A stretch of DNA of 64,000 bases, taken from the NCBI GenBank assembly GCA_947503935.1, contig CANNFR010000003.1, positions 62,001 through 126,000 of the forward strand, read 5' to 3'. Under the pieces are notes generated by a model. The model made no database searches and was not told the origin of the DNA. It worked only from the letters and a program-made list of their open reading frames with translations. The stretch comes from an uncultured Paracoccaceae bacterium (GTDB taxonomy: Bacteria > Pseudomonadota > Alphaproteobacteria > Rhodobacterales > Rhodobacteraceae). The translations under genes and the position numbers were made by a program. Shown one piece after another: positions 17,301 to 25,146 of this stretch (positions within the stretch are counted from its first letter, which is position 1; the number at the start of each line of letters is the position of its first letter).

Positions 17301-17513
17301 TCACCCCCAGGTGATCCAGATCAGCGTGAGGAAGATCACCGGCACCGACGCCACGGCAGGCAGCACCAGCGCCGGCAACCCAAACCAAAGGACCGCCTTC
17401 GCCCAGAGTGCCAGAACGGCCAGCACCGCAAGCAAGATGGTTGCCGTCCGCTGGTGCGGGACGATGTCGGAATTTTCGTTTGAAATCGGCGTGTTGATCT
17501 GGACGTCGGTCAT
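17301..17513 (-). CDS. Small two-helix membrane protein
   Basis: A 70-residue protein with a polar N-terminus (MTDVQINTPISNENSDIV) and two hydrophobic helices (TILLAVLAVLALWAKAVLW and LPALVLPAVASVPVIFLTLI). The ATG at 17513 is preceded by AGGAGAA, a good ribosome binding site, and is preferred over an in-frame upstream ATG. It lies 64 nt upstream of the UbiH-like gene on the same strand and may be co-transcribed. No family is recognised. Confidence 0.6.
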   Translation of the reverse strand: MTDVQINTPISNENSDIVPHQRTATILLAVLAVLALWAKAVLWFGLPALVLPAVASVPVIFLTLIWITWG

Positions 17514-17597
17514 GCGGTTCTCCTGTTCGCTGACCTTGAAATAAGCGGCCAAGCGCTGGGACCAAGCGTGGTGGATCGCCGCAGGCCGGCCCCGTGT

Positions 17598-18245
17598 TCA
17601 GCCCACCAGGCGGGCGAGAAAAGCGGTCAGATCATCGGTGTGGTGGTGGATATGATCGATAGGTTCGGCTTTTGGGGCCACATGGACCGTACGCATGCCC
17701 ATCGCGTGAGGGGCGGCCAGGTTGCGGGCGTCATCCTCAAACATGGCGGCGGTCGCCGGGGCAAGGCCGTCAATGGCGAAGACGGCCTCGAACGCGGCGC
17801 GGTCGGGCTTGGGTCGAAAGCCCGCATGTTCGACGCCATAGATCGCATCGAAAACGCCGGTCAGATGCCGCGCGTCGATGACTTTCGCTGCATAAGGCGC
17901 GCTGCCATTGGTGTAGACGATCTTGCGGCCCGGCAAGGCCTTGATCGCGGCATGCAGATCGGGTGCGGGCGTGAGCGGCGCGAGCGAGATGTCGTGCACA
18001 TCCGTCAGATAGGGCGCGGGGTCGACATCATGCTCGGCCATGAGGCCCGCCAGCGTCGTGCCGTAATTCTGCCAATAGAGCACGCGCAGGCGGTCAGCCT
18101 CGGCCTGCGACACACCCAAAGCCTCCATCACCCAGGCCGTCATGCGCACCTCGATCTGATCGAAGAGCCGCGCCTCGGGCGGGTAGAGCGTGTTGTCGAG
18201 ATCGAAGACCCACGTATCGACATGGGCGAAATGCTGGGCCACCAT
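17598..18245 (-). CDS. HAD-family pyrimidine 5'-nucleotidase-like hydrolase
   Basis: A 215-residue haloacid dehalogenase-type phosphatase. Motif I is WVFDLDNTLYPP (nucleophile Asp15, acid Asp17), motif II IVYTNGS, and motif III/IV the Lys in FRPKPD followed by MFEDDARN. The LDNTLYP form is typical of the SDT1/phosphoglycolate-like pyrimidine 5'-nucleotidase group. Start at ATG 18245 keeps the protein at family length; an in-frame extension would run into the divergent regulator's promoter. It is transcribed away from the GntR gene, with a 100-nt shared intergenic region. Confidence 0.9.
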   Translation of the reverse strand: MVAQHFAHVDTWVFDLDNTLYPPEARLFDQIEVRMTAWVMEALGVSQAEADRLRVLYWQNYGTTLAGLMAEHDVDPAPYLTDVHDISLAPLTPAPDLHAAIKALPGRKIVYTNGSAPYAAKVIDARHLTGVFDAIYGVEHAGFRPKPDRAAFEAVFAIDGLAPATAAMFEDDARNLAAPHAMGMRTVHVAPKAEPIDHIHHHTDDLTAFLARLVG

Positions 18246-18345
18246 GGCGGCGACCCTAGCGCGGGTTTGGGGGGGCTGCAATGGCGGTGCTTGTCTGGGC
18301 GGGGGCCCAAGGGTAGCGTTGTGGCCGATCCCGTTGGAGAGCTTT

Positions 18346-19002
18346 ATGAAAGACCACAAGCAGCCGCCGAAAGACGCCTATTCCCTGATCCTCGAGGCGA
18401 TGGATCTGGGGATCTACCGCCCTGGAGACCGGCTGGTGGAAAGCGAATTGGCCGAGCGGTTTGGCGTCAGCCGGACGCCCGTGCGCGAGGCTTTGCAGCG
18501 GCTTGAAACGCAATCGATGCTGACGCGCGACGGGCGCAGCCTGATCGTGGCGTCGCTTGATCATAATGAGCTGGCCGAGCTTTACGTCGTGCGGACCGAG
18601 CTGGAGGGGCTGGCCGCGCGTCTGGCCGCCCAGCACGCCACGGCCGAAGAGATCAACGTCCTGCGCGAGATGGTGGCCGAGGATCGCGCGTTATTGGGTG
18701 ATCCGGGGGCGCTGAGCCGGGCGAACCGGCGGTTCCACAAGCAGATCCATCTGGCGTCGCACAACCGGTTTCTGGTGCAGCAGCTGGACCTCGTGCATCG
18801 CCACATGGCGCTTTTGGCCACGACATCGCTGGCGGTCGAGGGGCGGGGCGAGCGCGCCCTGGCCGAGCATGACGCGATCATCGAGGCGATTGCCGCGCGC
18901 GATGGCGACGCGGCCCACGATGCGCTGAAGACCCATATCTCGCGCGCGTTCGAGACCCGCCTCAGGCGTGATGCCGTTGCCTTTGGGGCGTCGGCTGGCT
19001 GA
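18346..19002 (+). CDS. GntR family (FadR/FCD subfamily) transcriptional regulator
   Basis: A 218-residue regulator. Residues 8-70 are the GntR winged helix (AYSLILEAMDLGIYRPGDRL, SELAERFGVSRTPVREALQRLE), and residues 78-210 form an all-helical FCD ligand domain with metal-binding His and Asp positions (ANRRFHKQIH, EHDAIIEAI). Such regulators often respond to carboxylate ligands. TTGGAGAG precedes the ATG. The last 41 nt overlap, tail to tail, the glycosyltransferase gene on the other strand. The target genes are unknown; the divergent HAD gene is a candidate. Confidence 0.93.
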   Translation: MKDHKQPPKDAYSLILEAMDLGIYRPGDRLVESELAERFGVSRTPVREALQRLETQSMLTRDGRSLIVASLDHNELAELYVVRTELEGLAARLAAQHATAEEINVLREMVAEDRALLGDPGALSRANRRFHKQIHLASHNRFLVQQLDLVHRHMALLATTSLAVEGRGERALAEHDAIIEAIAARDGDAAHDALKTHISRAFETRLRRDAVAFGASAG

Positions 19003-21010
19003 TGATCTCGGCCCCGATCGGGTCCGCTAGGGCCGGACGCTGGGCCGGCACCCGGATCGGCGGCGTCGGCAGCACGATATCGCCGTGTTTTTCGTGCCAG
19101 GCCGCGTCCGCTGCTTCGTCATCGATGCCGTGGCAGGTCTTGTCCCAATAGAACGGTTTTGCAACCATCTCGATGAAGGCCTTGCAAGCCGCGATCGTGG
19201 CCAGCGGGAAGTAAGCGTCGAGCGTGACGGACCAGGGGATCAGGTGACGGTGCTTGGGGCCTGAGACGCCGACCACCATCACCGCGATGTTCACCGCGAA
19301 GGCGACGGCGAAGGCCACGGCCATTGTTGTAGCCGCCCAGCCGGGCATCGCGGCCCCCACCGGGTGCGGCAGGCCCACCAGAACCAGCCAGTATGACCAG
19401 AGCACCGGCGCCAGAAAGACCTGCGCCAGCGAGGCTCCGAAGAGCAGCTGCACGCCCACAAACTTGCGCGGGCCCAGATCGCGCAAAAGCTGACGCGGCG
19501 CGCGCATGTGCACCGCCCAGGTCATCGCGTAGCCCTTGATCCAGCGCGAGCGCTGCTTGACCCATGGCCAGGGGCGGCAATTGGCCTCCTCCTCGGTCAC
19601 GGTATCGATCAGCTCGGCGCGGTAGCCATGACGCGCCAGACGAATGCCCAGATCGGCATCCTCGGTGACGTTATGCGCGTCCCAACCGCCCAGCTCCTCC
19701 AGCGCCGATCGGCGGAAAAACAGCGTCGTGCCGCCCAGCGGGATGGCAAAACCCATCCGCTGCAGGCCCGGCAGGATCACCCGGAACCAGCTGGCATATT
19801 CCAGTGCGAAACACCGCGCCATCCAGTTGGAGCGTGCATTGTAGTAGTCCAATATGCCCTGCAGGCAGGCCACCTTTGGCCCGCGCTCATGAAAGCGGGC
19901 GACAACCTTGTGGATCTGGTCGGCGGCGGGCGCATCTTCGGCGTCATAGACCCCGATGATCGACCCGCGGCAGAAATCGAGCGCATAGTTCAGCGCGCGG
20001 GGCTTGGTGCGCAGCGTCCCCTCGGGTACGGTCACCACCCGCAGCCAGCGCGGCAGCTTGGTTTTGGCCAGCGTGGCCCGCGTGGTCTCGTCATTGTCCT
20101 CGGTGACCAGGCAGATATCCAGAAGCTCACGCGGATAGGACAGACGGCTCAGCCTGAGGACCAACCGCTCGGCGATGGCGCGCTCGTGATATAGCGGGAC
20201 GAGGATTGAAACCACCGGCAGCCGCGCGATGGAGGGCGCGCGTTTTTCAACGGTCTTTTCGGTGCGGTCCAGCCGGTCTTTCGCGCGGAGCCAGAGGGCC
20301 GCGATGCGGATACCGGTATTGGCGGCAAGGACCAACAGGCCCAGCGCCGTCAGCGCTGCGAAGGCGGCGATGGGGGCGGCGATCAGCCCGGCCAGCAGCA
20401 GCGACAGCACGCCGATGGCCAGCCGTTGAAACCGGCCGCCGTCCCAAACGCGACAACTTTCTTCTTCGGCCACGCGGGTCTCGGCGCGCCGGACCAGCTT
20501 GCGCGAGCGCTGCGCGAGGAGGGCGGCCAGAACGTCCCGTTCGGAGGCAACGGCCATCAGGGCCGGGCGCATCGAGGCGGGCAATTCCTCGGCGCGGCGG
20601 GCGAATTCCTCAGGGCGCGCGGTGACGATGACGGTGGCGCCCCCCACACGGCGCCAAGGAACGAATTGGTGTTTCAGGCAAATTTCGGTGCCGACACTAT
20701 CGATCAACCTTGGATCGGGCGGCTGCGCGACCAGATCGACCAGGCGGGCATTCCATTGGTCGGCGAGGGCGGCGTAAAGCTCGGCCTCCGAGATCATGTT
20801 GTGGGTCAGAAGGATCTCACCCAACCGCACGTCCTGCCGCCCGTGGAGCGCCAAGGCACGAACCAGATCGCCGGGCGACAACGCACCCCTTTCGACCAGA
20901 ACCTGACCGATCAGCGGTTCGGATGCGGCATTTGCGCGTGGTCGCGCTGCCGGGCGCGGAACCGCGCGCACAGCGTCGGTCCGCACCAAGCGGATGGGTG
21001 CAAGATACAT
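18962..21010 (-). CDS. Membrane glycosyltransferase family 2 with N-terminal MshEN-like domain
   Basis: A 682-residue protein. Residues 33-90 resemble the MshEN/T2SSE N-terminal domain, with two tandem repeats (LIGQVLVERGAL and RLGEILLTHNMI, each ending near Gln59 and Gln85). A double hydrophobic stretch spans 198-234. The GT2 catalytic region runs from VVSILVPLYHE (266-276), with DAED (356-359), TEDAD (449-453) and QRSRW (486-490), the D,D,D,QxxRW signature of processive synthases. Several C-terminal membrane helices follow. It probably polymerises or transfers a surface sugar at the inner membrane. Known MshEN domains bind c-di-GMP, so control by this messenger is a reasonable inference. 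The gene is monocistronic. Confidence 0.9.
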   Translation of the reverse strand: MYLAPIRLVRTDAVRAVPRPAARPRANAASEPLIGQVLVERGALSPGDLVRALALHGRQDVRLGEILLTHNMISEAELYAALADQWNARLVDLVAQPPDPRLIDSVGTEICLKHQFVPWRRVGGATVIVTARPEEFARRAEELPASMRPALMAVASERDVLAALLAQRSRKLVRRAETRVAEEESCRVWDGGRFQRLAIGVLSLLLAGLIAAPIAAFAALTALGLLVLAANTGIRIAALWLRAKDRLDRTEKTVEKRAPSIARLPVVSILVPLYHERAIAERLVLRLSRLSYPRELLDICLVTEDNDETTRATLAKTKLPRWLRVVTVPEGTLRTKPRALNYALDFCRGSIIGVYDAEDAPAADQIHKVVARFHERGPKVACLQGILDYYNARSNWMARCFALEYASWFRVILPGLQRMGFAIPLGGTTLFFRRSALEELGGWDAHNVTEDADLGIRLARHGYRAELIDTVTEEEANCRPWPWVKQRSRWIKGYAMTWAVHMRAPRQLLRDLGPRKFVGVQLLFGASLAQVFLAPVLWSYWLVLVGLPHPVGAAMPGWAATTMAVAFAVAFAVNIAVMVVGVSGPKHRHLIPWSVTLDAYFPLATIAACKAFIEMVAKPFYWDKTCHGIDDEAADAAWHEKHGDIVLPTPPIRVPAQRPALADPIGAEIISQPTPQRQRHHA

Positions 21011-21127
21011 TTGCGAACTCGTTAAAACTTACTCCAGCGCCGTGACCGTCACACGCGCCGGGTTAACAGAGTTTTAATGGAACTGGGCGAAACCAAGGCG
21101 TTACAGGGGCTTGGCCTGCCTCAGATC

Positions 21128-22285
21128 TTACCTTGCGTCACCCATGGCGGCGACAAAGCGTTCGAACAGGTAATAGCTGTCCTGCGGCCCGGGGCTGGCC
21201 TCGGGGTGATATTGCACGCTGAAGACCGGACGATCGGCCAGCCGGATCCCGCAATTCGACCCGTCAAAGAGGCTGACATGGGTCTCCTTCACGCCGATGG
21301 GCAGGGTCTGGCTGTCGACCGTAAATCCATGATTCATCGAGGTAATCTCGACCTTACCTGTCTCAAGATCCTTGACCGGATGGTTCGCGCCGTGGTGGCC
21401 ATGGTTCATCTTGATGGTCTTGGCGCCAAGCGCCAGCGCCAGCATCTGGTGGCCCAGGCAAATGCCGAAGACGGGGATATCGGCCTGATCCAGAACGCCT
21501 TTGATCATCGGCACGGCATAGGCGCCGGTTGCGGCGGGGTCACCTGGGCCATTCGACAAAAACACGCCCTCAGGGTTCAGGGCCAGCACGTCTTCGGTGG
21601 TCGCTGAGGCAGGCAGAACCGTCACGTCGCATCCGGCCGAGGCGAGGCAGCGCAGGATGTTGCGCTTGGCGCCGTAATCGATGGCCACGACGCGCCGACC
21701 GGGCGTCTCGCGTTCGGTATAACCTTCGGGCCAGGCCCACCGCATCTGGTTCCAGCGATAGCTCTGCGCGCAGGTGACATCCTTGGCCAGATCCAGCCCC
21801 TCTAGCCCGGCAAAGCCGCGCGCAGCGGCGACCAGCGCTTCGATATCAAACTTGCCCTCGGGATCATGGGCCAGCGCAACATGGGGCGCGCCCTGCTGGC
21901 GGATCGCACGGGTCAGGCGGCGGGTATCGACCCCGCCGATCGCGATGCGACCCCGCCGCACCAGCCAATCGGTCAGCCCGCCGGTCGCGCGCCAGTTCGA
22001 CGGCTCGGTCGGGTCCCATTTGACGACCATGCCGGCGGCGGCGGGTTGCAGGCTTTCGTCATCTTCATCGGTGACGCCGGTATTGCCGATATGCGGGAAG
22101 GTGAAGGTGACGACCTGGCCGGCATAGGAGGGGTCGGTCATGATCTCTTGATAGCCTGTCATTGCGGTGTTGAAGCAAAGCTCGGCCACTGTCTGGCCCG
22201 TTGCGCCAAAGCCCTCGCCATAGAACAACGTCCCGTCGGCCAGCGCCAGGCAGGCAGTGGGTCGGGCAGTGTCGGGGGCGGACAT
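21128..22285 (-). CDS. carA: Carbamoyl-phosphate synthase small subunit
   Basis: A 385-residue glutaminase subunit that supplies ammonia to CarB for carbamoyl phosphate, feeding arginine and pyrimidine synthesis. The N-terminal half has FNTAMTGYQEI and the class I amidotransferase half has SNGPGDP, FGICLGHQ (catalytic Cys276) and YHPEASPGP (His/Glu of the triad). Start ATG 22285 is chosen for GGAG 8 nt upstream; a GTG 9 nt earlier is too close to that site. carB is not adjacent. The gene diverges from the YqeY-like gene across about 185 nt. Confidence 0.98.
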   Translation of the reverse strand: MSAPDTARPTACLALADGTLFYGEGFGATGQTVAELCFNTAMTGYQEIMTDPSYAGQVVTFTFPHIGNTGVTDEDDESLQPAAAGMVVKWDPTEPSNWRATGGLTDWLVRRGRIAIGGVDTRRLTRAIRQQGAPHVALAHDPEGKFDIEALVAAARGFAGLEGLDLAKDVTCAQSYRWNQMRWAWPEGYTERETPGRRVVAIDYGAKRNILRCLASAGCDVTVLPASATTEDVLALNPEGVFLSNGPGDPAATGAYAVPMIKGVLDQADIPVFGICLGHQMLALALGAKTIKMNHGHHGANHPVKDLETGKVEITSMNHGFTVDSQTLPIGVKETHVSLFDGSNCGIRLADRPVFSVQYHPEASPGPQDSYYLFERFVAAMGDAR

Positions 22286-22469
22286 CGGGCGCACTCCAAT
22301 TCGCGGGTTCGGCGGAACCTAGGGGCAGGCGAGCCTCTGGTCAACCCGGCCAATATGATTCGCGCTTACGTAAAGATTTCAATGGGTTGAAAGATATTTG
22401 CGCGGTTGTATCCCGTGTGCCCCCTCTGTATTCTGGGAATTCCGTATCGCGCCAGGGGATGCCAGTAGC

Positions 22470-22931
22470 ATGGATATGAAAACACGGGTGTCAGAGGCCC
22501 TCAAAACCGCGATGCGCGAAAAGGCGGCTGACCGGTTGTCGACCCTGCGCCTGATCAATGCTGCGATCAAGGATCGCGAGATCGCGCAGCGTGCCGACGA
22601 TGGCGCGGAAGCGGGCGTGGGCGATGCCGAGGTGCTGGCGATCCTGGGCAAGATGGTCAAGCAGCGCCAAGAAAGCGCGCGTGCTTACGAGGAGGGCGGA
22701 CGGCTTGAGCTGGCAGAGAAGGAGCGCGAGGAAATCGGCGTGATCGAAGAGTTTCTGCCGCGCCAGCTGACCGAGGATGAAGTGAACGCCGCCGTCGACA
22801 AGGCTGTCGCCGAAACCGGCGCCAGCTCCATCCGCGATATGGGCAAGGTGATGGGCGCGCTGAAGGGCCGCTATACCGGCCAGATGGATTTCGGGGCGGT
22901 CGGCCCCATGGTGAAAGCCCGTCTGGGGTGA
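22470..22931 (+). CDS. GatB/YqeY domain protein
   Basis: A 153-residue YqeY-type protein related to the C-terminal tRNA-contacting domain of GatB. Recognisable parts are RLSTLRLINAAIKDREI, LAEKEREEIGVIEEFLPRQL, the acidic LTEDEV segment and GKVMGALKGRYTGQMD. Its cellular role is unclear; a link to amidotransferase-type tRNA recognition is only inferred from the fold. The stop overlaps the GTG start of the following AraC-like fragment (GTGA). The ATG at 22470 is preceded by AGGGGAT; ATG 22476 is an alternative. Confidence 0.93.
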   Translation: MDMKTRVSEALKTAMREKAADRLSTLRLINAAIKDREIAQRADDGAEAGVGDAEVLAILGKMVKQRQESARAYEEGGRLELAEKEREEIGVIEEFLPRQLTEDEVNAAVDKAVAETGASSIRDMGKVMGALKGRYTGQMDFGAVGPMVKARLG

Positions 22932-23030
22932 GTGCGATCCTCGCCACCTGGCGGTCCGAGGCCGCGGAGGATGAGGTCTACAGCGTTGCACCCGATGGCT
23001 GCCGCGATCTGATCCTGCGGCAGAGGCGAC
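22928..23030 (+). pseudogene. 5' remnant of an AraC-family regulator gene
   Basis: From GTG 22928, overlapping the YqeY-like stop, about 34 codons read as SAILATWRSEA ... YSVAPDGCRDLILR. This resembles the N-terminus of AraC regulators of the DUF6597 type, which have a PDGCxDL motif. The similarity stops near codon 34, and the frame then continues through the antisense of the next gene without the rest of an AraC protein. The junction coincides with the end of the lower-GC hypothetical gene on the other strand, so the regulator was probably truncated by a rearrangement. The assignment rests on one short motif. Confidence 0.45.
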
Positions 23031-23031
23031 G

Positions 23032-23721
23032 TCAGCTAATCACCTCTTCCCCGCAATCCTCCAGCCGCGTGTTCTCTGGCGGCGGAGAGGGGCGCCAAGT
23101 GCCTGCGAGGACTTCGTCGGTGACGTCCAGGCAATAGGCGATCTCACGGATGCGGGTAGCAACAGCCGGAATGCGCGGCGCGAATTCCTCGAACGTGTAT
23201 CGGCCGTACATGCGAGCTTTTACGAACAACCGCGGGTCCGGGTAGTCGGCCGAGACGAAGCACATCGTATCAAAGTCATCGGGCCTAATAGAGCATTTTA
23301 CCCTCTCTTGAGGAGTGGGAACAGCGGGCATTGCCATGATACTTATCCAGTTGCCATCCGATCCACGGATATCCCAGCCAGGCAAGCGAAGCCAAGCGGG
23401 CGGATTCTCGATAGGGTCATATCCACCTCCCAAGTCGAAGTTGAATACACGCCGGGCGTCCTGAGGTTGCGCAAAAATGTGCACCACCGCCGATCCCAGC
23501 AACGGATCCTCGTTCAAGATATCCTGGATCCATCTGATGCGGTCGAGCGGCGCGAATTCGTTCTCAACAAAGTACTCCGGGATCGGCGCGTGCAGGTCAA
23601 ACCAGCGCTCGTTCAACTGGATCAAACCATCCTCAAGCCCATAGCGATGTTCTATGCTTTCAGCCTGCAGGACAGTGTTGGAAATCAGAAGCAGACATAA
23701 GCCAATTGCTGCTGACTTCAT
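23032..23721 (-). CDS. Secreted hypothetical protein
   Basis: A 229-residue protein with a signal peptide (MKSAAIGLCLLLISNTVLQA) and no domain I recognise. The mature part is acidic and aromatic-rich, with two pairs of Cys (MCFVSADYP, YCLDVT and a C-terminal LEDCGEE). The ATG at 23721 follows AAGGA by 8 nt. The base composition is less GC-rich than its surroundings. It abuts the AraC-like remnant at its 3' end, which suggests this stretch was inserted. Probably periplasmic; function unknown. Confidence 0.65.
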   Translation of the reverse strand: MKSAAIGLCLLLISNTVLQAESIEHRYGLEDGLIQLNERWFDLHAPIPEYFVENEFAPLDRIRWIQDILNEDPLLGSAVVHIFAQPQDARRVFNFDLGGGYDPIENPPAWLRLPGWDIRGSDGNWISIMAMPAVPTPQERVKCSIRPDDFDTMCFVSADYPDPRLFVKARMYGRYTFEEFAPRIPAVATRIREIAYCLDVTDEVLAGTWRPSPPPENTRLEDCGEEVIS

Positions 23722-23835
23722 TGCGTGATCCTTTCCCGGCTCCAACGCCGAAGAATATCTCTGTTATCTGTATTGCGCTTCGATAAGGCAACCGCATGTA
23801 CGAGGGCCATCGTTTTCGTAAATCAAAAGCGCGCG

Positions 23836-24771
23836 TCAGTTCGATAGGGCCGGGTTGCGCAAGAAGGCGATTGAGAAGATGCCGGGCATATCCGGGTCCA
23901 CCCCGATCTCAACCGCGTGCATATCGGCGGCACCTGGCACCTCCAGCGCCATCAGGTTCGGCGCCTCGGCCTGAAAGGGGCGCGACTGGCGGAAGATGTG
24001 GCTGTCGCCATAGATCAGCAGAACCGGCTTGCCGAAGGCCGCGGCCTCTTCCTTCAGGGCGGTGCCGAAGGTCTGGAACCCCGAATGGCGCAGCCAGTTG
24101 GCGCGGCCGAATTCGTTCCAGTCGAACTCAAACATATTGGCGTGGATCGCCAGCACCAGGGCGGGCGCGTCACCTGCGGCGGCAAAGCTTTCGCGCAGCC
24201 AGGCGACATTCGCGGCGTCGCGGGCGAAGAATTCCTCAACAGCGGCGGGATCGCGCACCTCGAAATTGTTGTTCGAGCCCACAACATGGGCCGTCACGAA
24301 CATGATGTCGTTGAAGACCATGCGTGCATTTTCGGGATATCCCGCAGCGGCCTGGCTTTCGACGGCAATCGTCGCTTGCCCCAGGCTCTGGCTCGGATCT
24401 GCGAAATAGGTGCGCCGGATGTAGTCAAGCCGGTCCAACGGATCGAACCCGCCGGCATTGGCCCGGTGACAATCGGTCCATTCATTGTCGCCCGGCGTGT
24501 AAAGCACGGGCGCGGCCAGCGTGTTCATGTAGGCCAGCTGATCGTCCAGCATCTGGTCCGAACACGGCGTCCCGCCCGATTTGGTGTCGCCCACATGGAT
24601 CACCAGCGCGGGCGCGCGGGCATTGATGGTGTCAAGCAGGGTCTCGAACGGCGCATAGACCTCCTCAGGCGGGCCATAGGGCATGTCGCCAAGCGCGACA
24701 AAGCGGAAGGGTTCGGCAGAGGCGGCGGTGGCAGCGGCGATCAGGGCCAGGGGAAGGGCATAGCGAAGCAT
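23836..24771 (-). CDS. Secreted calcineurin-like metallophosphoesterase
   Basis: A 311-residue protein with a signal peptide (residues 1-19, ending in ASA-EP) and a calcineurin-like phosphoesterase fold: FVALGDMPYG, IHVGDTKSGG, PGDNEWTDC, VTAHVVGSNN, LAIHANMFEFDW and a final GDSHIF. These match the metal-binding GD..., GD, GDNE and H...GHxH-like positions, though the last motif is GDSH rather than GHxH. It probably acts in the periplasm on a phosphoester or cell-surface substrate. AAGGAT precedes the ATG. Confidence 0.82.
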   Translation of the reverse strand: MLRYALPLALIAAATAASAEPFRFVALGDMPYGPPEEVYAPFETLLDTINARAPALVIHVGDTKSGGTPCSDQMLDDQLAYMNTLAAPVLYTPGDNEWTDCHRANAGGFDPLDRLDYIRRTYFADPSQSLGQATIAVESQAAAGYPENARMVFNDIMFVTAHVVGSNNNFEVRDPAAVEEFFARDAANVAWLRESFAAAGDAPALVLAIHANMFEFDWNEFGRANWLRHSGFQTFGTALKEEAAAFGKPVLLIYGDSHIFRQSRPFQAEAPNLMALEVPGAADMHAVEIGVDPDMPGIFSIAFLRNPALSN

Positions 24772-24897
24772 CGGGGTCTATCCTTGTCGGGGTGGGGTCG
24801 GTCACCGATTAGCAGGCCGCAATGTCACCTCTGTGAAACCGGGCCCCGGAACTGCGGCGCGCGACCGGACGTTGGCCGGCTAAAGGAGGACTATAGC

Positions 24898-25083
24898 ATG
24901 AAAGCGCAATCCAAGGCCCAGCAAAAGGCCGCCGGTGCCGCATTGTCGGCGAAACGGGGCGACACGAAGGTGTCCGATCTGCAAGGGGCCTCGAAGGAGA
25001 TGTACGACAGCATGTCCGAGGCCGAGCTTGAGGAGATGGCCTCAACCTCGCATGACGATCTGCCGGATGAAAAAGACGGCTGA
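24898..25083 (+). CDS. DUF3008 family small protein
   Basis: A 61-residue, highly charged protein with KAQSKAQQKAAGAAL at the start and SKEMYDSMSEAELEEMAST in the middle, the pattern of DUF3008 proteins that I recall from alphaproteobacteria. A strong ribosome binding site (AAGGAGGA) lies 7 nt before the ATG, suggesting high expression. No enzyme features are visible. It sits between the divergent phosphoesterase gene and the acyl-CoA ligase gene. Confidence 0.8.
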   Translation: MKAQSKAQQKAAGAALSAKRGDTKVSDLQGASKEMYDSMSEAELEEMASTSHDDLPDEKDG

Positions 25084-25146
25084 GACAGGCGTTTCCCGAT
25101 GCAATCGCGCCGTGCTAGCTTCTTGGTAAAACGGGAGGTTCAAGCC

